From CAYRMV01 sp964425255 (GTDB taxonomy: Bacteria > Bacteroidota > Bacteroidia > Flavobacteriales_D > Crocinitomicaceae): a stretch of 43,118 bases of DNA. Shown here piece after piece: positions 1 through 8,954 of this stretch (its first letter is position 1; the number at the start of each line of letters is the position of its first letter). The notes beneath the pieces are model-generated. The model ran no database searches. It was not told the DNA's origin and was given only the letters and a program-made list of their open reading frames with translations. The translations under genes were made by a program, and so were the position numbers. The DNA lies in assembly GCA_964425255.1 (NCBI GenBank), contig CAYRMV010000011.1, positions 1 to 43,118 on the forward strand, read 5' to 3'.

Positions 1-708
1 TGTTTCATCTTTACAAGCAATGTGAAAAGTCAAAATCCATCCAAAACAATTTGGTTTAAGGGTGATCCATTAATCCATTATAAAGCCTGTTTTTTACACT
101 CCTTTTTCGACTTGAAAACAGAAATGAGCGAAGAAATTATAGATCCAGTACTCAATTTGAACTATTATGATTTTTCAATATTCGGAATGGGAGATACGAT
201 TGAAGGGTTTAAATATGACAGAACAATTCATGGATTTCAAAAATGGGAGAAAACAAAAGTGTTTCATTTCAGAATGAAGTTAAAAAAAGTGTCAAAACTT
301 CCCGAATCAATAAAATTGGAAAAATCCTTTTTTTTATTTCAAACAAAAATCGGGAAATACTCTGATGAATTTATAGATTCTTTGAATGAAAAAGGGATTT
401 CAATTTCCAACCGAGTGTTAGATTCAATAGATCATGTAATGGAAGAAATGTACAAATTCCAACGAACTGATTCTACCAATTATATTTATCTTTACTCAAA
501 TAAGAAACTAAAAAGCATTCAACAATTCTATATTCAATCTGAGAAGTGTACAGTCAAGGTCTCTTTTCGTTATCAATTAAAAGCATACTTACTATTCAAA
601 CTTAAAAACAGGAAAATAAGTGATTATTCAAAAGATGAAATTATCAAAATAATTAAATCAATGAAGTATTCAACGAAGAATTTAAAAATGCAATTATGGA
701 AAATCTAA
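1..708 (+). CDS. Hypothetical protein, probably cut by the left edge
   Basis: I do not recognise this protein. The reading frame is open from the first base of the window; the first possible start inside it is a GTG at 22, which would give 228 residues, but no ATG is available near the 5' end, so the true start probably lies outside the window. The visible part is a soluble, lysine-rich, AT-rich-coded protein with no signal peptide or membrane segment. It ends 10 bases before the leucine-rich-repeat gene on the same strand, so the two may be co-transcribed. Its codon use and lack of family resemblance match the accessory patches elsewhere in this window. Confidence 0.6.
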   Translation, partial: CFIFTSNVKSQNPSKTIWFKGDPLIHYKACFLHSFFDLKTEMSEEIIDPVLNLNYYDFSIFGMGDTIEGFKYDRTIHGFQKWEKTKVFHFRMKLKKVSKLPESIKLEKSFFLFQTKIGKYSDEFIDSLNEKGISISNRVLDSIDHVMEEMYKFQRTDSTNYIYLYSNKKLKSIQQFYIQSEKCTVKVSFRYQLKAYLLFKLKNRKISDYSKDEIIKIIKSMKYSTKNLKMQLWKI

Positions 709-718
709 TTTTAAAAAT

Positions 719-1876
719 ATGAATTCATTATTTGAAAATAGTAAATTTCGATTTTGTTTAACAAAACATTTCCTGTTTATTGTTTCTTTTTTTTTCAGTG
801 TTTTTTGTCTCGCACAAGTAAATGAAAAATCAACCTTGATAATAACTGAAAACAACTATATAAATTTTCAGATTCACAAAGATTCTGTCAAAGAATTATA
901 CTTTTCAGAAGTTGAAAATTTTGAATGGGATTCTGTTTTCTTTTTTCAATTTGGATCATTGGAATCTATTGTGATATCAAGTACAAATATGAATCAAATC
1001 CCAAACTGGATAAATCGAATAAAAATTAAAAGATTAAAAATTTTATACTCACGTGACTTAAATATCGATACAAATTTATTTCATCATCCTCATCTCGAAA
1101 TTATTCAATTTAATGGATGCAATTTAAAAAAATTACCTAAGAAAATAACCGTTTCAAACAGTCGACTGAAAACACTTGATTTGAGTAACAATCAAATCCA
1201 AAAAATTAACATGCAGTTTTTATACACATTCCATAATTTGAAACACTTCTTGATTGCAAATAATAAATTGGATGAAATCATAATAGATTGTCAATTCGAA
1301 AATAAAAACCTAACAAGTTTAATTTTGACAAATAATAATCTTGAAAATTTTGAATTTCAAGATATTACTTATTTCTTTCCAAATATTGAACGTCTACAAA
1401 TTAGCCGAAATAAGTACACTAAAAATGGTGATTATTTATTAAATCTTACTCATTTAACTAATTTGAAAGTATTGTTTATTGGAGATGGATCAGAATTTGA
1501 AATTAATTTAAAGTTACAATTACCTCATGAACTTGATAATTTAACCATTAACAACAAGCTTAATAAGCTAACTATCAAAAGTAAAACAAAAGTAGTTTAT
1601 TTTGTATGTTATGATATTTCAAAACTAAAAGGAAAATATTTCTTGAGAAATCTAGAATCAATACGAATTGAATACCCTGAAAGTAAATTTCCTTTCAAAA
1701 AAACGAAAAAATTGAATTTCGTTGATTTAAAAGTGAATGACAATTTTAAGCTAACAACATTTCAAAAGAAAGGATTGAGAAAATACAGAAATAAAAATAC
1801 CTTTTCATTGAATATATACGGAATTTTAAATACTGATGAAAAGCAAATGATACGAAATCAATTATTTGGGAAATAA
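719..1876 (+). CDS. Secreted leucine-rich-repeat protein
   Basis: 385 residues. Residues 1-33 look like a signal peptide (basic start, a long Phe/Leu/Val core ending in SVFCLAQ), so export is likely. From about residue 60 on the sequence shows irregular leucine-rich repeats; the clearest units are LKTLDLSNNQIQKI, NLTSLILTNNNLENF and NLKVLFIGDG, with the LxxLxLxxNxL spacing typical of LRR solenoids that bind other proteins. No catalytic domain or T9SS sorting domain is visible at the C-terminus. It follows the left-edge gene by 10 bases. Function is unknown; a binding or surface role is inference from the fold. Confidence 0.7.
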   Translation: MNSLFENSKFRFCLTKHFLFIVSFFFSVFCLAQVNEKSTLIITENNYINFQIHKDSVKELYFSEVENFEWDSVFFFQFGSLESIVISSTNMNQIPNWINRIKIKRLKILYSRDLNIDTNLFHHPHLEIIQFNGCNLKKLPKKITVSNSRLKTLDLSNNQIQKINMQFLYTFHNLKHFLIANNKLDEIIIDCQFENKNLTSLILTNNNLENFEFQDITYFFPNIERLQISRNKYTKNGDYLLNLTHLTNLKVLFIGDGSEFEINLKLQLPHELDNLTINNKLNKLTIKSKTKVVYFVCYDISKLKGKYFLRNLESIRIEYPESKFPFKKTKKLNFVDLKVNDNFKLTTFQKKGLRKYRNKNTFSLNIYGILNTDEKQMIRNQLFGK

Positions 1877-1922
1877 TAATTAAGTTAACATAATTAATTG
1901 AATAAATTCCATCCATATACCC

Positions 1923-2435
1923 ATGGCAAACAAAAGAGTTTACACAAAAATAGGTGATGTCTTTTCTGTCGAGATTGACGAAAATAACAAGAAGTATTTT
2001 CAATTAATAGCTTATGATTTGAGACTGTTGAACAGTGACGTTATCCGAGCGTTCGATAAAGCATACCCAATTGATTCTAACCCTGATATTCCTGATATTC
2101 TTAGTCAAGAAGTTCAATTTTATGCTCATTGTACTACAAAAACAGGAGTGAAAATGGGCTTTTGGAAAAAAGTTGGGAGTTCAAAAGAAATTGGCTCAAT
2201 AAACCACATTTTGTTTAGATGGACAAGTGATAGTGGAACAAAGTTGGGAGATGAGCCAGTTAAAATATCACATAATTGGTTTGTTTGGAGGATAAATGAT
2301 GAAAATTTTACCCGGGTGGGAAAACTCGAAGGAGAAAATCGAAATGCATATATTGGACTCGTGATAAATCCTTTAGGAATAATCGAAATGTTGAAGGGTA
2401 ACAAGTATCCTAAAGTTTACCCAGGTTTTGAATAG
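1923..2435 (+). CDS. Imm26-like immunity protein (tentative)
   Basis: 170 residues, soluble, no signal peptide. The start KIGDVFSVEIDENNKKYFQ resembles the N-terminal strand of the Imm26 immunity family, in which a KxGDVFxxxL motif is followed by a short strand with aromatic residues. Imm26 proteins neutralise effectors of polymorphic toxin systems, and are often found as orphan immunity genes. No toxin gene is next to it here: the neighbours are an LRR protein upstream and, after a terminator, the convergent DUF2795 gene. The family call rests on the first 30 residues only; the rest (WFVWRINDENFTRVG, NPLGIIEMLKGNKYP) I cannot place. Confidence 0.5.
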   Translation: MANKRVYTKIGDVFSVEIDENNKKYFQLIAYDLRLLNSDVIRAFDKAYPIDSNPDIPDILSQEVQFYAHCTTKTGVKMGFWKKVGSSKEIGSINHILFRWTSDSGTKLGDEPVKISHNWFVWRINDENFTRVGKLEGENRNAYIGLVINPLGIIEMLKGNKYPKVYPGFE

Positions 2436-2477
2436 ATGTTGAGTTAAAAAACATAAATCTAGTTTATTCCAAATCAA

Positions 2478-2508
2478 AAAAGGCTACCTCAAAACGAAAT
2501 AGCCTTTT
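2478..2508. terminator. Bidirectional intrinsic terminator
   Basis: AAAAGGCTA (2478-2486) pairs perfectly with TAGCCTTTT (2500-2508) around a 13-base loop, with A and T runs on the two flanks so that either strand ends in a U-run. It lies between the convergent Imm26-like gene (ends 2435) and the DUF2795 gene (ends 2514). Confidence 0.7.
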
Positions 2509-2513
2509 ATGTT

Positions 2514-2735
2514 CTAATATTCATCTTCGTTGAAGAGAAAATCGTCTTTGGATGGATAATCCGGCCAAATTTCTTCGATGCTCTCGTAGATGTCGCCTTC
2601 GTCTTCTAAATCTTGAAGGTTTTCAACTACTTCCAAAGGAGCACCCGTACGAATTGCGAAATCAATCAACTCATCTTTTGCTGCTGGCCATGGTGCATCT
2701 TCCAAATACGATGCAAGTTCTAGTGTCCAATACAT
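2514..2735 (-). CDS. DUF2795 domain protein
   Basis: 73 residues, very acidic at the C-terminus (DDFLFNEDEY). The core YLEDAPWPAAKDELIDFAIR followed by TGAPLEVVENLQDLEDEG and EEIWPDYPSKDDF is the signature of the small DUF2795 proteins that are widespread in Bacteroidota and Actinobacteria. Their function is not established; the full domain is present and length is normal. The start is preceded by AAAAGGAGAC, an unusually clear ribosome binding site for this phylum, and by a well-formed promoter (see 2766-2795). Monocistronic: a terminator lies just downstream. Confidence 0.85.
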   Translation of the reverse strand: MYWTLELASYLEDAPWPAAKDELIDFAIRTGAPLEVVENLQDLEDEGDIYESIEEIWPDYPSKDDFLFNEDEY

Positions 2736-2756
2736 AGTCTCCTTTTTTTTGGGTTA

Positions 2757-2795
2757 ATTTTTGCGCAAAAATAATTTTATTTTCTTTATAAGCAA
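2757..2795 (-). promoter_or_regulatory. Promoter of the DUF2795 gene with overlapping palindrome
   Basis: Read on the minus strand: TTG (2795-2793), 19 bases, then TATTTTTG (2773-2766), an exact match to the Bacteroidota form TTG-N19-TAnnTTTG. A perfect 16-base palindrome, ATTTTTGCGCAAAAAT (2757-2772), covers the -7 box and could be an operator. Confidence 0.6.
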
Positions 2796-2920
2796 GATAA
2801 ACAACGAAAAGTTTATTCTATTTTAAAGAAAAAATAAACTCAATCTTTTTTAATATTCATTTTCAAACAATTACAAAATGCTTGAATTCTGAAAAATGCA
2901 TCAATGAATCGATAATAATC

Positions 2921-3469
2921 TTACATTCTCGGTTTCCACGCTTGTTCAGGAGCGTTCAAGTCTTGTGTGATTTTGCGCGCCAAAACAAACAAATAATCAC
3001 TCAAACGATTCAAATAACCCAAAATCAATGGATCAACAGGTGCTTCTTCTTGCAAATGCGCAACCAAGCGCTCCGCTCTGCGACAAACACAGCGCGCCAC
3101 ATGGGTAAACGAAACTGCTTGATGTCCGCCTGGAAGTACGAAAAAGCGCATTTCAGGAAGTTGAGCATCCATTTCATCCATTTTTTCTTCTAAGAAAGTA
3201 ATATCTTCCTCGTGGATACCAGGCAATTTCATGTTATTTTTCTCCGGATCTGCCGCCAAAAGGGAACCAATTGTAAACAAACGATCTTGAATTTCAATCA
3301 ATTGCACTTTATAATTTTCGTCAATGGATTGATCTCTTACCACTCCGATATACGAATTTAACTCGTCAATCGTCCCATACGATTCGATACGCAAAGCATA
3401 TTTCGGTACGCGTGTCCCTCCAATCAATCCGGTTGAGCCAGAATCTCCTTTTTTCGTGTAAATTTTCAT
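2921..3469 (-). CDS. Cob(I)yrinic acid a,c-diamide adenosyltransferase, PduO type
   Basis: 182 residues, the normal length for this family. It adenosylates cob(I)alamin with ATP to make the adenosylcobalamin coenzyme. The N-terminal ATP-binding motif TKKGDSGSTGLIGG (residues 4-17), the segment ESYGTIDELNSYIG (29-42) and the C-terminal helix LPGGHQAVSFTHVARCVCRR with the following AERLV match PduO/MMAB-type trimeric adenosyltransferases. It is cytoplasmic. The gene follows the SAM methyltransferase with a 7-base gap, so both are likely on one transcript. No other cobalamin gene is in the window, which fits salvage of exogenous corrinoid rather than synthesis here. Confidence 0.93.
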   Translation of the reverse strand: MKIYTKKGDSGSTGLIGGTRVPKYALRIESYGTIDELNSYIGVVRDQSIDENYKVQLIEIQDRLFTIGSLLAADPEKNNMKLPGIHEEDITFLEEKMDEMDAQLPEMRFFVLPGGHQAVSFTHVARCVCRRAERLVAHLQEEAPVDPLILGYLNRLSDYLFVLARKITQDLNAPEQAWKPRM

Positions 3470-3476
3470 TTTTTCT

Positions 3477-4259
3477 TTAAATTAATCCTTTCCAACTTTG
3501 GGAAAGCTTGATTTGAAAATGTTCTTTTTGCTGGTGTTTTCGAGAAACCAAAATTCCCATTTTATATAAATCCAAACTCACATGAAATTGTTCAGATTGA
3601 GTTAATTTTTTCCAAGCTAGAAACATGTCATCATTCCATCGAATGTCGTCCAACAAAAAAATCGTTTCATCGTGCGCATGCTTTTGTAGGATGTTCATGT
3701 AGTGAATCAACGCTTTTCCATCGTGATGTCCGTCTACAAAAATCAGATCATACTTTCGGTTTAACGTGGGAATGATTGTTTCGAAATCGCCTAACAAAAA
3801 ATGAATGTCTTTTTCTTGTTGGAATTTCTCTTTCGCTAATTGCTGCGTTTCAGGACAACCTTCAAGTGTATCGATGATCGTTTCTGTATGTCCCGCTTTC
3901 AAAGCCAAGGTTCCCAATCCGAGATTTGTTCCCAATTCGAGAATCGAAGTTGGTCGATAAAAAGCAGAAAGTTGATACAACAAAGTCAAGTATCTGCCTT
4001 TAGTTGAAGAATAACGAAACAAATCACTGACTTTTCGTTCCGTTTTCATTTTCCTTGAACCGGCGCCTAAATCGTGTTTATGAATTGTCCTTGAATCGTT
4101 TTTCCAAGCAGAAATGTGATTTTTGAGTTCCAATTCAAAATTTTTATCCATTTTTGTCGTTAAGCATTTGTCAACAAAATCATACACAAATGGAGAATGA
4201 ATTCCATGTCTTCCTTTCGCTTTGATTAAATAGTTGATGTATGCACCGATACGATTCAT
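3477..4259 (-). CDS. Class I SAM-dependent methyltransferase
   Basis: 260 residues. The SAM-binding motif I is SILELGTNLGLGTLALKAG (residues 105-123), followed by the acidic position after a strand (IIDTLEGCP), a motif-like DLIFVDGHHDG (171-181) and LLDDIRW (202-208), as in O-methyltransferase-like (Methyltransf_24) proteins, where the aspartates can hold a divalent metal. The N-terminus KGRHGIHSPFVYDFV is characteristic of a Bacteroidota subgroup. The substrate is unknown. It is divergent from the DUF4301 gene with only 31 bases between the two start codons and sits upstream of the cobalamin adenosyltransferase gene in the same direction. Confidence 0.88.
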   Translation of the reverse strand: MNRIGAYINYLIKAKGRHGIHSPFVYDFVDKCLTTKMDKNFELELKNHISAWKNDSRTIHKHDLGAGSRKMKTERKVSDLFRYSSTKGRYLTLLYQLSAFYRPTSILELGTNLGLGTLALKAGHTETIIDTLEGCPETQQLAKEKFQQEKDIHFLLGDFETIIPTLNRKYDLIFVDGHHDGKALIHYMNILQKHAHDETIFLLDDIRWNDDMFLAWKKLTQSEQFHVSLDLYKMGILVSRKHQQKEHFQIKLSQSWKGLI

Positions 4260-4290
4260 AGTACAAAGAAAAGAAAAAGATCACATATTC

Positions 4291-5694
4291 ATGGAAAAGA
4301 CAACAATCGATCCCGCCAAAATAGAAGCACAAAAACAATTGGTATTTGGACATCAGCCGCATGTTTCCTTGGTTGCACCTTGTAAAACAGGAGAAGGTGT
4401 GGTTCATTTCCTAAAAGTACAGGTCGACAATTTGATTGCCAAATACGAGCAAGCAGACATCAAAACAACCTATTTCATCCCTGCTTCCGGTTCGGGTTCG
4501 CGTATGTTTCAATTTTTACATGAATTTTTGGCTGAACCCAACGAGGAAAATCGCAGTCAAGTGGAGCGCTTTTTGAACAACATTGAATCCTTTGCATTTT
4601 TTCAAACGTTGCCCAAAGAAATTCGCAAAAAACTACGCGCTCACAACGTCAACTTAGATGAATTTGTCCACTTTCTTTTGGGTGAACACGGCATGGGATT
4701 TGGAAATATTTCCAAAGGTTTAGTTCCATTCCACAAAAATGGTCCCTTTATTCTGAATCCTTTTCAAGAACATATTTTACAAGGAAAACGCGTTCATGAT
4801 GATTGTGTTGAATTTCATTTTACTATTCGTGAAAACCAAGAAAACACCATTTATCAAGGCATCAAACATGCAGAATCTTTGAGTGGAAACTTGTCCAAAG
4901 TCCATTTTTCGCACCAAGACCCCACAACACATGCGATTGCTTTTGATAGCAACCACGAACCCATAGAGTTGCCCAATGGCGAATTATTGACTCGCCCTGC
5001 TGGCCACGGAGCTTTGTTGACGAATTTACAAGAAATTGACAGTGATCTTATTTTCATCAAGAACATTGACAATGTACAACATTATTCAAAAACAGAAGAA
5101 TCCATTCAAACGTGGAAATACTTAGGCGGAATTGCCCTATGGCTTCAAGAAGAAATTCACCAATTGTTGCAAGCTCCTAGTTTAGACCGATTGAAAGAAA
5201 TCAACAAACATTTTCAATTATTTACGGAAAATTGTTTAGCTGAAATTTCAGAAAAAGACATTCCTGCTTTGCTAGATAAACCAATTCGCGTTTGTGGCAT
5301 GGTGCGCAACGAAGGTCAACCGGGTGGAGGTCCATTTTGGGTGGAAGAAAATGGAAAAATAAGCAAGCAAATCATTGAGAAAGCACAAATTTCCATGAGT
5401 GGAGATCAGTTCAAATTGATGGTTCAAAGTACGTATTTTAACCCTGTAATGATTGCGGCAATTACCAAAAATAGACACGGAATCAATTACAATTTGTCTG
5501 ATTTCAGGGATGATTCTAAGTATTTTGTCGTGAAGAAAAAACACCAAGGAAAAGACATCTATTTTGCTGAATTACCTGGGCTATGGAACGGATCGATGTC
5601 TAATTGGAACACCGTTTTTGTCGAGATTCCCTCTTCCACTTTTAGTCCAGTTAAAACCGTATTGGATTTGTTGGAAGATGCTCACAACGAGTGA
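4291..5694 (+). CDS. DUF4301 family protein
   Basis: 467 residues with the start at ATG 4291; an in-frame ATG at 4234 would overlap the divergent methyltransferase start and adds unrelated residues, so I reject it. Family signatures: FIPASGSGSRMF near residue 65, GLVPFHKNGPFILNPFQEHI, the stretch RPAGHGALLTNLQEIDSDLI with FIKNIDNVQ, and CGMVRNEGQPGGGPFWV. These match DUF4301, a Bacteroidota family whose xPASGxxSRM and IKNIDN motifs recall sugar-nucleotide pyrophosphorylase (UDP-sugar transferase fold) active sites. A nucleotidyltransferase role is inference. It ends four bases before the convergent T9SS protein gene, with no clear terminator between. Confidence 0.85.
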   Translation: MEKTTIDPAKIEAQKQLVFGHQPHVSLVAPCKTGEGVVHFLKVQVDNLIAKYEQADIKTTYFIPASGSGSRMFQFLHEFLAEPNEENRSQVERFLNNIESFAFFQTLPKEIRKKLRAHNVNLDEFVHFLLGEHGMGFGNISKGLVPFHKNGPFILNPFQEHILQGKRVHDDCVEFHFTIRENQENTIYQGIKHAESLSGNLSKVHFSHQDPTTHAIAFDSNHEPIELPNGELLTRPAGHGALLTNLQEIDSDLIFIKNIDNVQHYSKTEESIQTWKYLGGIALWLQEEIHQLLQAPSLDRLKEINKHFQLFTENCLAEISEKDIPALLDKPIRVCGMVRNEGQPGGGPFWVEENGKISKQIIEKAQISMSGDQFKLMVQSTYFNPVMIAAITKNRHGINYNLSDFRDDSKYFVVKKKHQGKDIYFAELPGLWNGSMSNWNTVFVEIPSSTFSPVKTVLDLLEDAHNE

Positions 5695-5698
5695 TACC

Positions 5699-7516
5699 TT
5701 ATTTTCGAAGTACTAATTTTTCTGTTATTGCATTTCCAGTTCCTTTCAAAACAAGTATATAGGTTCCGTTGGCTAGGTCCATGATGGAAAATTGTTCCTC
5801 ATACGTTCCTTGATCCAATGGTTTGGGTTTCATCAACTCCTTAACTTTTACGCCTTTCAGGTCCCACAATTCAATGCTTACTTGTTTATCGTTATAAGAA
5901 GTGGTGAATCGAACGGTGAATTGACCGGTGGTAGGATTGGGATAAACCAGCATTTTCCAAGGATATGGAGAAGGATAACAAATCGCACCATTTCCGGCAG
6001 AATTCTCTGCTAAAGCAGGATTGACTTCGATGACTTCATCGGGAATTGTTGTTTTAATTCGTCCAACAAGAGGTGCACCACCATATCCTCTCCCTTTTAC
6101 GATTGCTGCATCAAAAATATTCATGTTTACTGGTAAAACATACCACATTTCACCGGTTAAAAATAAGTTCCCACAGGCATCGTTATACAGCAAAAGTGAC
6201 TGATCTTGAGTTGATAATGATACATCACTGGTTTTGTTCCATCGGTATTCTCCTTTCGAGTTAAAACAGGCAATTACCAATTTAAATTGTGATTTTGCAA
6301 TCGTATCTTTTTCAATAATCGTCATAGGATTTTTGCCTCTATTTCGGAAAAAAGCATAAACTCTCCCTTCTGAATCCAGGCTTAACGAACTGATTTCCGT
6401 TACATTGAACGTTTTCATCCAATTCACTTTTCCCGAAGGATCAAAACTGGCTAAAAACGCTTTCTTTTCGTTGGTTGTATCGATTTTTTGTCCAAACATG
6501 TGACCTTGTAGTCGAATATTTCCACTGATAATCGTTCTTTTTCCATCGGTTTTCACATCGTAAATCAACGATTTTCCTTCCGAATATTTTACCCACAAAA
6601 GTTTTCCTTTGCTGTCTAGTTTGGCTAAATACGATTCATAAGGTTTGTTGTATTGTGTAATTTCATCCAAAACAGGGGCTTTCCGATCGCTACTTCCATC
6701 CAAACGAAGACCAATTCGGCCAGTACCAACTACATATACATCTCCATTTTTAGCAACAGTTGCTTTACAAGCCGGAATCGAAAACGTGCAACAAGATTCA
6801 TCCAAATACATCACCTTGTGTCGCCAAAATTCAGTGAAATCAGCATTTAATTTGATTGTGTAATTATGTGCTACGTTCCTTTTTACCCCTTGATAATCAA
6901 CCGCTTCTTCATGATCCGCATACGACAAAACATACGATTTATCGGAAGAACTATAATAAAACGAGGTCCAATCTCGGGTATATAAATCCTTGGTTGCACA
7001 AGTAGAAAGCAATCTTCCTTTGGTATCCAACGTTGCGAAATAAACATAATCAGATATATACAAATCTTCGTCGTTTTGTTTGTATTTGGACGGAACAATT
7101 TTGGTATTTCTCAATTTTTCATTGCCTTCGGTCGTAAAAGCAACTACTACTTCCCCATTCTCTTTGGCTGCAATACCGACGACTTGACTGTTATAACCGA
7201 ATGATTCATAACCGACGAGCCAATTTATCTCCCCATTGGACGCAAACGAAACCACCACAGCTTGATTGGTGTAGGAATCAAATTCACGTTCATTTCCTGA
7301 TCCAGAATAAAAAACCGATTTTTCACCGTTGAAAATATTCGGGACACTGTAATTCATTGCTGCCACAATTCTACCATCGTTGGTAAAACAACTAGTATGA
7401 AAACCTGTAAATAAATTTCCGCCTGATGCCGCCCAATCAAAATGTTGCGCTTGAATTCCAGCGGAAAAAATAAACATTCCAGAAATCAACAAAAGAAAAT
7501 TAAATGCTTTTTTCAT
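5699..7516 (-). CDS. Secreted protein with C-terminal T9SS type A sorting domain
   Basis: 605 residues from ATG 7516; a TTG nine bases upstream is less likely. MKKAFNFLLLISGMFIFSAG followed by IQAQ is a signal peptide. The middle is built of short repeated strands of the type 'GEVYVVGTG.../ LDTKGRLLS / LDSKGKLLW / FDPSGKVNW / FNSKGEYRW', a beta-propeller-like (SBBP/ PQQ-like) repeat array. The C-terminal 80 residues (VYPNPTTGQFTVRF ... LANGTYILVL ... EKLVLRK) are a type A sorting domain, so it should be exported through the type IX system and surface-anchored or released. Ligand unknown. The small membrane protein gene lies 9 bases upstream and may share a transcript. Confidence 0.88.
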   Translation of the reverse strand: MKKAFNFLLLISGMFIFSAGIQAQHFDWAASGGNLFTGFHTSCFTNDGRIVAAMNYSVPNIFNGEKSVFYSGSGNEREFDSYTNQAVVVSFASNGEINWLVGYESFGYNSQVVGIAAKENGEVVVAFTTEGNEKLRNTKIVPSKYKQNDEDLYISDYVYFATLDTKGRLLSTCATKDLYTRDWTSFYYSSSDKSYVLSYADHEEAVDYQGVKRNVAHNYTIKLNADFTEFWRHKVMYLDESCCTFSIPACKATVAKNGDVYVVGTGRIGLRLDGSSDRKAPVLDEITQYNKPYESYLAKLDSKGKLLWVKYSEGKSLIYDVKTDGKRTIISGNIRLQGHMFGQKIDTTNEKKAFLASFDPSGKVNWMKTFNVTEISSLSLDSEGRVYAFFRNRGKNPMTIIEKDTIAKSQFKLVIACFNSKGEYRWNKTSDVSLSTQDQSLLLYNDACGNLFLTGEMWYVLPVNMNIFDAAIVKGRGYGGAPLVGRIKTTIPDEVIEVNPALAENSAGNGAICYPSPYPWKMLVYPNPTTGQFTVRFTTSYNDKQVSIELWDLKGVKVKELMKPKPLDQGTYEEQFSIMDLANGTYILVLKGTGNAITEKLVLRK

Positions 7517-7525
7517 ACTTGACAA

Positions 7526-7936
7526 TTAAGCTCTTTTCCCCCAACGGTACCCCAAATATGCCATTGGGAAGTAGGCTAAAAGTAAATCAGTTACATTGAA
7601 CCAAAATGGAGCTGGTAGAATCAAAACCATGTATAGACCACCAAGAAAGAAGAGTCCTCCGATGATACTAGCCCACAACCCATGATGCGATTGCGCGATT
7701 CGAACTGCAATGATAGCAGCAAGAAATGTACCTAAAGCATGGGCCAAAAAAGGAAAAATGTAATCTTTCCAAGTGAACAATTTTACCGCTTCCGTAAAAC
7801 CTTCCATCGAATTCAAATCTGTTCCCGCTGGCAAAGGAAACACCGAATGACCTAAATTTACAATCATTCCGTTGGCAAATGAACCGATCACCAATCCTAA
7901 GACCAAACCCAAAAGGTTAAAAATTATTTTTTTCAT
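7526..7936 (-). CDS. Small integral membrane protein
   Basis: 136 residues with about four hydrophobic spans: LLGLVLGLVIGSFANGMIV near the start, DYIFPFLAHALGTFLAAIIA, LWASIIGGLFFLGGLYMVLI, and FNVTDLLLAYFPMAYLG. It is glycine-rich in the first span. I recognise it only as a conserved-looking Bacteroidota membrane protein of unknown function. It sits just upstream of the T9SS protein gene on the same strand (9-base gap from the chosen start there). Confidence 0.7.
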   Translation of the reverse strand: MKKIIFNLLGLVLGLVIGSFANGMIVNLGHSVFPLPAGTDLNSMEGFTEAVKLFTWKDYIFPFLAHALGTFLAAIIAVRIAQSHHGLWASIIGGLFFLGGLYMVLILPAPFWFNVTDLLLAYFPMAYLGYRWGKRA

Positions 7937-7994
7937 TTGAACTATTTTAAATTAGTTTATCATTTTTTCCCTTAGACGAAATTGAACTCGTATC

Positions 7995-8915
7995 TCACAT
8001 CATTTTCTGTCTCTTCACCAAATACTGAATCAGCACTTGTTCGTAGCCTTTTGCAATATCTGCTTGCACATAATCAATTTTGTATTGCGTGCATTTTTCA
8101 GCGATACCACGAACATAATTCTGCATGGCTTCTTGGTATTTTTCTTTCCAAGCGGCAGGCTGCATCTTCAATCGTTCACCTGTTTCCATATCAACGAGTG
8201 TAAACGGACGATTTTCTAGTTCCAAATCCACTTCTAACGCTTTATCAACTACATGAAATACAACTACTTCGTGTTTGTTATGTTTCAAATGTTGCAATGC
8301 TTGTAAAAATTCCGTTTCTCGTTCTGGATCGTCCAATAAATCGGTGAAAATCAAAATCATTGAACGGCGATGACACAATTCAGCGAGATCGTGTAAAACA
8401 GAAATCGTATTGGTTTTTTTTTGTTTGTCAGATTGAAATTGGATGAGATGCTTTTCCATTTCAGCATATAAAAACCGATGGTGCGCCATCGAAGATTTTG
8501 CTTGCGTATGCAAATCCAATTGATCTGTAAAAAGGGAAAGTCCGACGGCATCTCGTTGTCGTTTGAGCAATTCAATGAGCGAAGCAGCTGCATAGACTGA
8601 AAAATTCATTTTATTCGATGCGCGATCCGCTGGAAAAAACATGGAACTGGAGCAATCTAGCACAATTTGACAGCGTAAATTGGTTTCTTCCTCGTATTTT
8701 TTGGTAAACAACTTTTCGCTTCGAGCAAATAATTTCCAATCGATATGGCGAGTTGATTCTCCCGAATTATACAGGCGATGTTCGGCAAATTCAACCGAAA
8801 AACCATGAAACGGACTTTTATGCATTCCCGTAATAAAACCTTCAACCACTTGTTTGGCAAGCAATTCTAAATTCCCAAATGGAACAAGCTGGGTGCGATC
8901 GATGCTATTTGACAT
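7995..8915 (-). CDS. DUF58 domain protein (von Willebrand A-like fold)
   Basis: 306 residues. The hallmark HIDWKLFARSEKLFTKKYEE (residues about 58-77) and the following CQIVLDCSSSMFF, a DxSxS metal-ion-dependent adhesion site, identify DUF58, a vWA-related domain. DUF58 proteins are commonly encoded with MoxR-type AAA+ ATPases and are thought to act in protein or cofactor assembly. No moxR gene is adjacent here: the upstream neighbour is the LysR gene, the downstream one a membrane protein. A late SMILIFTDLLDDP provides the second acidic metal-site region. Cytoplasmic, no signal peptide. Confidence 0.88.
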   Translation of the reverse strand: MSNSIDRTQLVPFGNLELLAKQVVEGFITGMHKSPFHGFSVEFAEHRLYNSGESTRHIDWKLFARSEKLFTKKYEEETNLRCQIVLDCSSSMFFPADRASNKMNFSVYAAASLIELLKRQRDAVGLSLFTDQLDLHTQAKSSMAHHRFLYAEMEKHLIQFQSDKQKKTNTISVLHDLAELCHRRSMILIFTDLLDDPERETEFLQALQHLKHNKHEVVVFHVVDKALEVDLELENRPFTLVDMETGERLKMQPAAWKEKYQEAMQNYVRGIAEKCTQYKIDYVQADIAKGYEQVLIQYLVKRQKMM

Positions 8916-8954
8916 AACTCAAAGATACAGAAAAAACGATTGATTTGCATCCAA

